Shown here piece after piece: positions 37,435 to 39,431 of a stretch of 39,431 nt of DNA. The notes under the pieces were generated by a model. That model was not told the origin of the DNA. It saw only the letters and a program-made list of their open reading frames with translations, and made no database searches. The position numbers and the translations under genes are program-made. The first letter of the stretch is position 1. Each line of letters starts with the position of its first letter. This DNA comes from Desulfobacteraceae bacterium RAAP-1 (GTDB lineage Bacteria > Desulfobacterota > Desulfobacteria > Desulfobacterales > Desulfatirhabdiaceae), in NCBI GenBank assembly GCA_001443525.1, contig LKPX01000032.1, forward strand, positions 1 to 39,431, in the 5' to 3' direction.

Positions 37435-38955
37435 ATGACGCTTTCAAATGCAAAAATAGGAACGAAACTGATTATCGGATTCGCCGCAGTGTTATTCCCC
37501 CTTGTTCTGGTAGCCGTCGTCGGGCTGATGGGTATCCATGCCATTTATTCAAACCTGGAAAACGTCTTGACAGATGCCAATGTGAAAGTCGCTCTGGCCA
37601 ATAAAATGAGTAACAGCACCGACATCATTGCCAGAGCCATACGCAATACGGTACTCAGCAATGATGAGAAGGAGGATTTAGCTGAAAAACAGCGAATTGA
37701 TGCAGCCCGTACCCAATTCAAACAGGCATATGCAAAGCTTACCCGAATGGTCAGAACCGATCAGGGCAAATCCATTCTCCTCAGTATCAGCGAAACGGAG
37801 ACACAGGTATCTCCTCTGATAGATAAGGTTCTGGAACTCGGCCTGGCCAACAAGACCGCTGAGGCAACCCGGATTCTGCTGAAGGAGGTCCGGGGGCCCC
37901 AGAAAAAGCTGATCGAAGATATGAACGCTCTCATCGCCTACCAGGGAGAAGTACTGAAAAAAACCGGAGAAACCGCAGAGCGTTCTTACGATATCAATCA
38001 GACGCTGATGATCTCTTTGAGTCTTATTGCTCTGGCGCTGGGTTTCCTGATCTCTTTCTTTTTAACCAGAGATATCAATAAGTCCCTGACACGAATATCC
38101 GCAGGTATGGACGAAGGTGCAGAACAGGTGGCCTCTGCTTCCGGGCAAGTAGCTTCCGCGAGCCAGTCCCTGGCGGAAGGCGCATCCGAGCAGGCGGCAA
38201 CCATTGAAGAAACTGCATCCAGCCTGGAAGAGATTTCCTCGATGGTAAAACAGAATTCCAACAATGCTGCTCAGGCCGATCACCTCATGAAAGATGCCAA
38301 TCGCGTTGTGGGTCAGGCAGAAACATCCATGCACCAGTTAATCCGATCCATGGAAGAGATCAGCAAAGCCAGTGAGGAAACCTCTAAAATTATCAAAACC
38401 ATAGATGAGATCGCATTTCAAACCAATCTGCTGGCTCTCAATGCCGCCGTGGAAGCGGCCAGGGCCGGAGAAGCCGGGGCTGGCTTTGCGGTAGTTGCAG
38501 ATGAAGTAAGAAATCTGGCGCTGAGGGCAGCGGATGCAGCCAAAAACACAGCCAATCTGATTGAGGGCACGGTGAAAAAGATCAGAGAAGGCGCTGAAAT
38601 TGTCGGTAAGACATCCAGCGATTTCTCTGAGGTAGCCAAAGGCACGGCCAGAGTAGGTGAGTTGGTGGCGGAAATCACCACTGCTTCCAGCGAACAGGCA
38701 CAGGGTATTGAACAAGTGAACAAAGCTGTTGCCGAGATGGACAAGGTTGTCCAGCAGAATGCAGCCAGTGCCGAAGAAAATGCCAGCGCTTCAGAGGAAA
38801 TGAACGGTCAGGCGGAGCAAATGAGAGATTTCGTCAAGAAACTGGTCGCTCTGGTTTCCGGAAACGGTGACTGTCCCCCGATGCCATATTCACATTCCAG
38901 GAATCAGGCGGAAGCGCCGGTATATCCTGCCATAACATTTGAAAATCCGCTTTGA
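37435..38955 (+). CDS. Methyl-accepting chemotaxis protein with four-helix-bundle sensor
   Basis: This 506-aa chemoreceptor has TM1 about 12-35, a mainly helical periplasmic segment of about 145 residues resembling the 4HB_MCP type, TM2 about 190-210 and a brief HAMP-like linker. The cytoplasmic hairpin has tip [23 protein letters not shown]. The signalling domain is close to that of the chemoreceptor at 25817-27775, but the sensor is unrelated and the tail is short, with no CheR docking pentapeptide. ATG 37435 has CAGGAG upstream; a TTG at 37393 is unlikely. It follows the minimal kinase by 46 bases. The ligand is unknown. Confidence 0.94.
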   Translation: MTLSNAKIGTKLIIGFAAVLFPLVLVAVVGLMGIHAIYSNLENVLTDANVKVALANKMSNSTDIIARAIRNTVLSNDEKEDLAEKQRIDAARTQFKQAYAKLTRMVRTDQGKSILLSISETETQVSPLIDKVLELGLANKTAEATRILLKEVRGPQKKLIEDMNALIAYQGEVLKKTGETAERSYDINQTLMISLSLIALALGFLISFFLTRDINKSLTRISAGMDEGAEQVASASGQVASASQSLAEGASEQAATIEETASSLEEISSMVKQNSNNAAQADHLMKDANRVVGQAETSMHQLIRSMEEISKASEETSKIIKTIDEIAFQTNLLALNAAVEAARAGEAGAGFAVVADEVRNLALRAADAAKNTANLIEGTVKKIREGAEIVGKTSSDFSEVAKGTARVGELVAEITTASSEQAQGIEQVNKAVAEMDKVVQQNAASAEENASASEEMNGQAEQMRDFVKKLVALVSGNGDCPPMPYSHSRNQAEAPVYPAITFENPL

Positions 38956-39196
38956 CATGTTGAAATCCCAATACGTTCGTAGAGTCGGGATGTGGCGCGG
39001 TAACAACAATTGGGTATCTCCGTTTCTGTCAGTTTCGCTTTGACAGTGTCTGATGTCTTCCTCCTGTCGTCGTTCCGTTTCCCTCTGTTAAAGATGATTT
39101 CCAACAAAGAGCTTACCATTTTATTTTTACCGGCAAACTAAAACCATTTGTGTTTCAAATCGTTTTCAGATAGCGAAAACGGCATACACTCAAATG

Positions 39197-39244
39197 TGAT
39201 GCCATCGTAAAAAGTCCGAAAATCGACTTTTTACGATGGCATCA
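39197..39244. terminator. Long perfect hairpin with repeat-family ends
   Basis: Two 20-base arms (39197-39216 and 39225-39244) are perfectly complementary around an 8-base loop. The arms contain CGTAAAAAGTC/GACTTTTTACG, the same end sequence as the dispersed repeats at 6751 and 16941. It may be a minimal member of that family, and it could stop transcription from the chemoreceptor gene. The rest of 38956-39312 shows no gene I can support, only a small CTGTCA/TGACAG dyad at 39026-39046. Confidence 0.65.
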
Positions 39245-39312
39245 GAATTGGATTCGCTGCTTTCCCTAAATTTCCAGCTTTTTAGAAAACCGCAAATTGA
39301 TGCAACTTGAAG

Positions 39313-39431
39313 TCACGGTGATTTTGTTCTAAGGTATAACTATTTGAAATTACATGTATCAATAAGTTGGAAATCTTCGTTTTTATAAATTATTCAAGCA
39401 TGTTATGAGCATTACCGATCAGATTGGCAAG
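39313..39431. repeat. Right arm of 119-bp terminal inverted repeat
   Basis: This is the exact reverse complement of 1-119. The same short open end (stop at 39390-39392 on the - strand) is present, pointing inward. The sequence just inside the arm differs from the left side, so the repeat boundary is sharp at 39313. Confidence 0.95.

Noticed and set aside
25817-38955. Inversion of the kinase block by recombination between the two opposed chemoreceptor genes
   Set aside because: The signalling domains match well as protein, but the DNA differs at many third positions, so long identical tracts for frequent recombination are lacking.
38904-39119. 71-codon - strand frame after the last chemoreceptor gene
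   Set aside because: It overlaps the chemoreceptor 3' end, shows no domain or start signal, and looks like random coding.
1-39431. Whole window as a composite transposon between inverted insertion sequences
   Set aside because: The interior holds essential housekeeping genes (secA, guaA, efp, a tRNA) in ordinary chromosomal order, and no transposase is visible; a contig break in a repeat explains the ends better.
1-39431. CRISPR array, prophage or toxin-antitoxin module
   Set aside because: No regularly spaced direct repeats, phage structural or integrase motifs, or small toxin-antitoxin gene pairs were seen.

Overview
The window looks like a chromosomal contig from a sulfate-reducing-type Desulfobacterota bacterium (Desulfobacterales-like). 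This is an inference from gene content: a dense set of multi-domain histidine kinases and chemoreceptors, a methylenetetrahydrofolate reductase carrying a Cys-rich MTHFR C-terminal domain, a YcaO-TPR protein, and dispersed hairpin repeats with a GACTTTTTACGA-type end. There is no rRNA or other marker to place it more finely. Base composition is close to 50% GC, with an AT-richer patch near 30.6-31.2 kb.

Layout. (1) 1-6.7 kb: a + strand signalling operon. It encodes a 1420-aa Cache-HAMP-GAF hybrid kinase with three receiver domains, a stand-alone CheB-type methylesterase, and a receiver/DHp/receiver/GGDEF diguanylate cyclase. (2) 6.8-9.95 kb: efp (-) diverges from guaA (+), followed by a membrane-anchored coiled-coil protein. 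(3) 10.0-16.9 kb: a tight - strand operon secA-clpS-clpA-aat-HIT-kdsB. ClpS, ClpA and Aat together form the bacterial N-degron pathway. (4) 17.2-21.2 kb: an O-methyltransferase-like gene (-) divergent from metF (+), an enoyl-CoA hydratase-like gene (-) lacking both canonical catalytic glutamates, and tRNA-Ala(CGC) (-). (5) 21.4-25.7 kb: YcaO-TPR, a CopZ-like metallochaperone and a CopA-like Cu(I) ATPase, all +. (6) 25.8-39.0 kb: a sensory block with two methyl-accepting chemotaxis proteins at its edges, four histidine kinases (two hybrid) and one NtrC-type sigma-54 activator.

The two ends of the window are a perfect 119-bp inverted repeat, so the contig stops inside the same repeated sequence in opposite orientations. 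Inside the window, a small dispersed repeat (two near-full copies plus fragments) has moved into gene edges. It supplies the last codons and stop of efp and overlaps the ribosome binding site region of secA.

The strongest candidates for new biology are three. The first is the kinase-CheB-diguanylate cyclase operon, with a DHp domain that has no ATPase and two degenerate receivers. The second is the YcaO-TPR / CopZ / CopA neighbourhood. The third is the gene-edge repeat family. No CRISPR array, prophage, rRNA or recognisable transposase is present.
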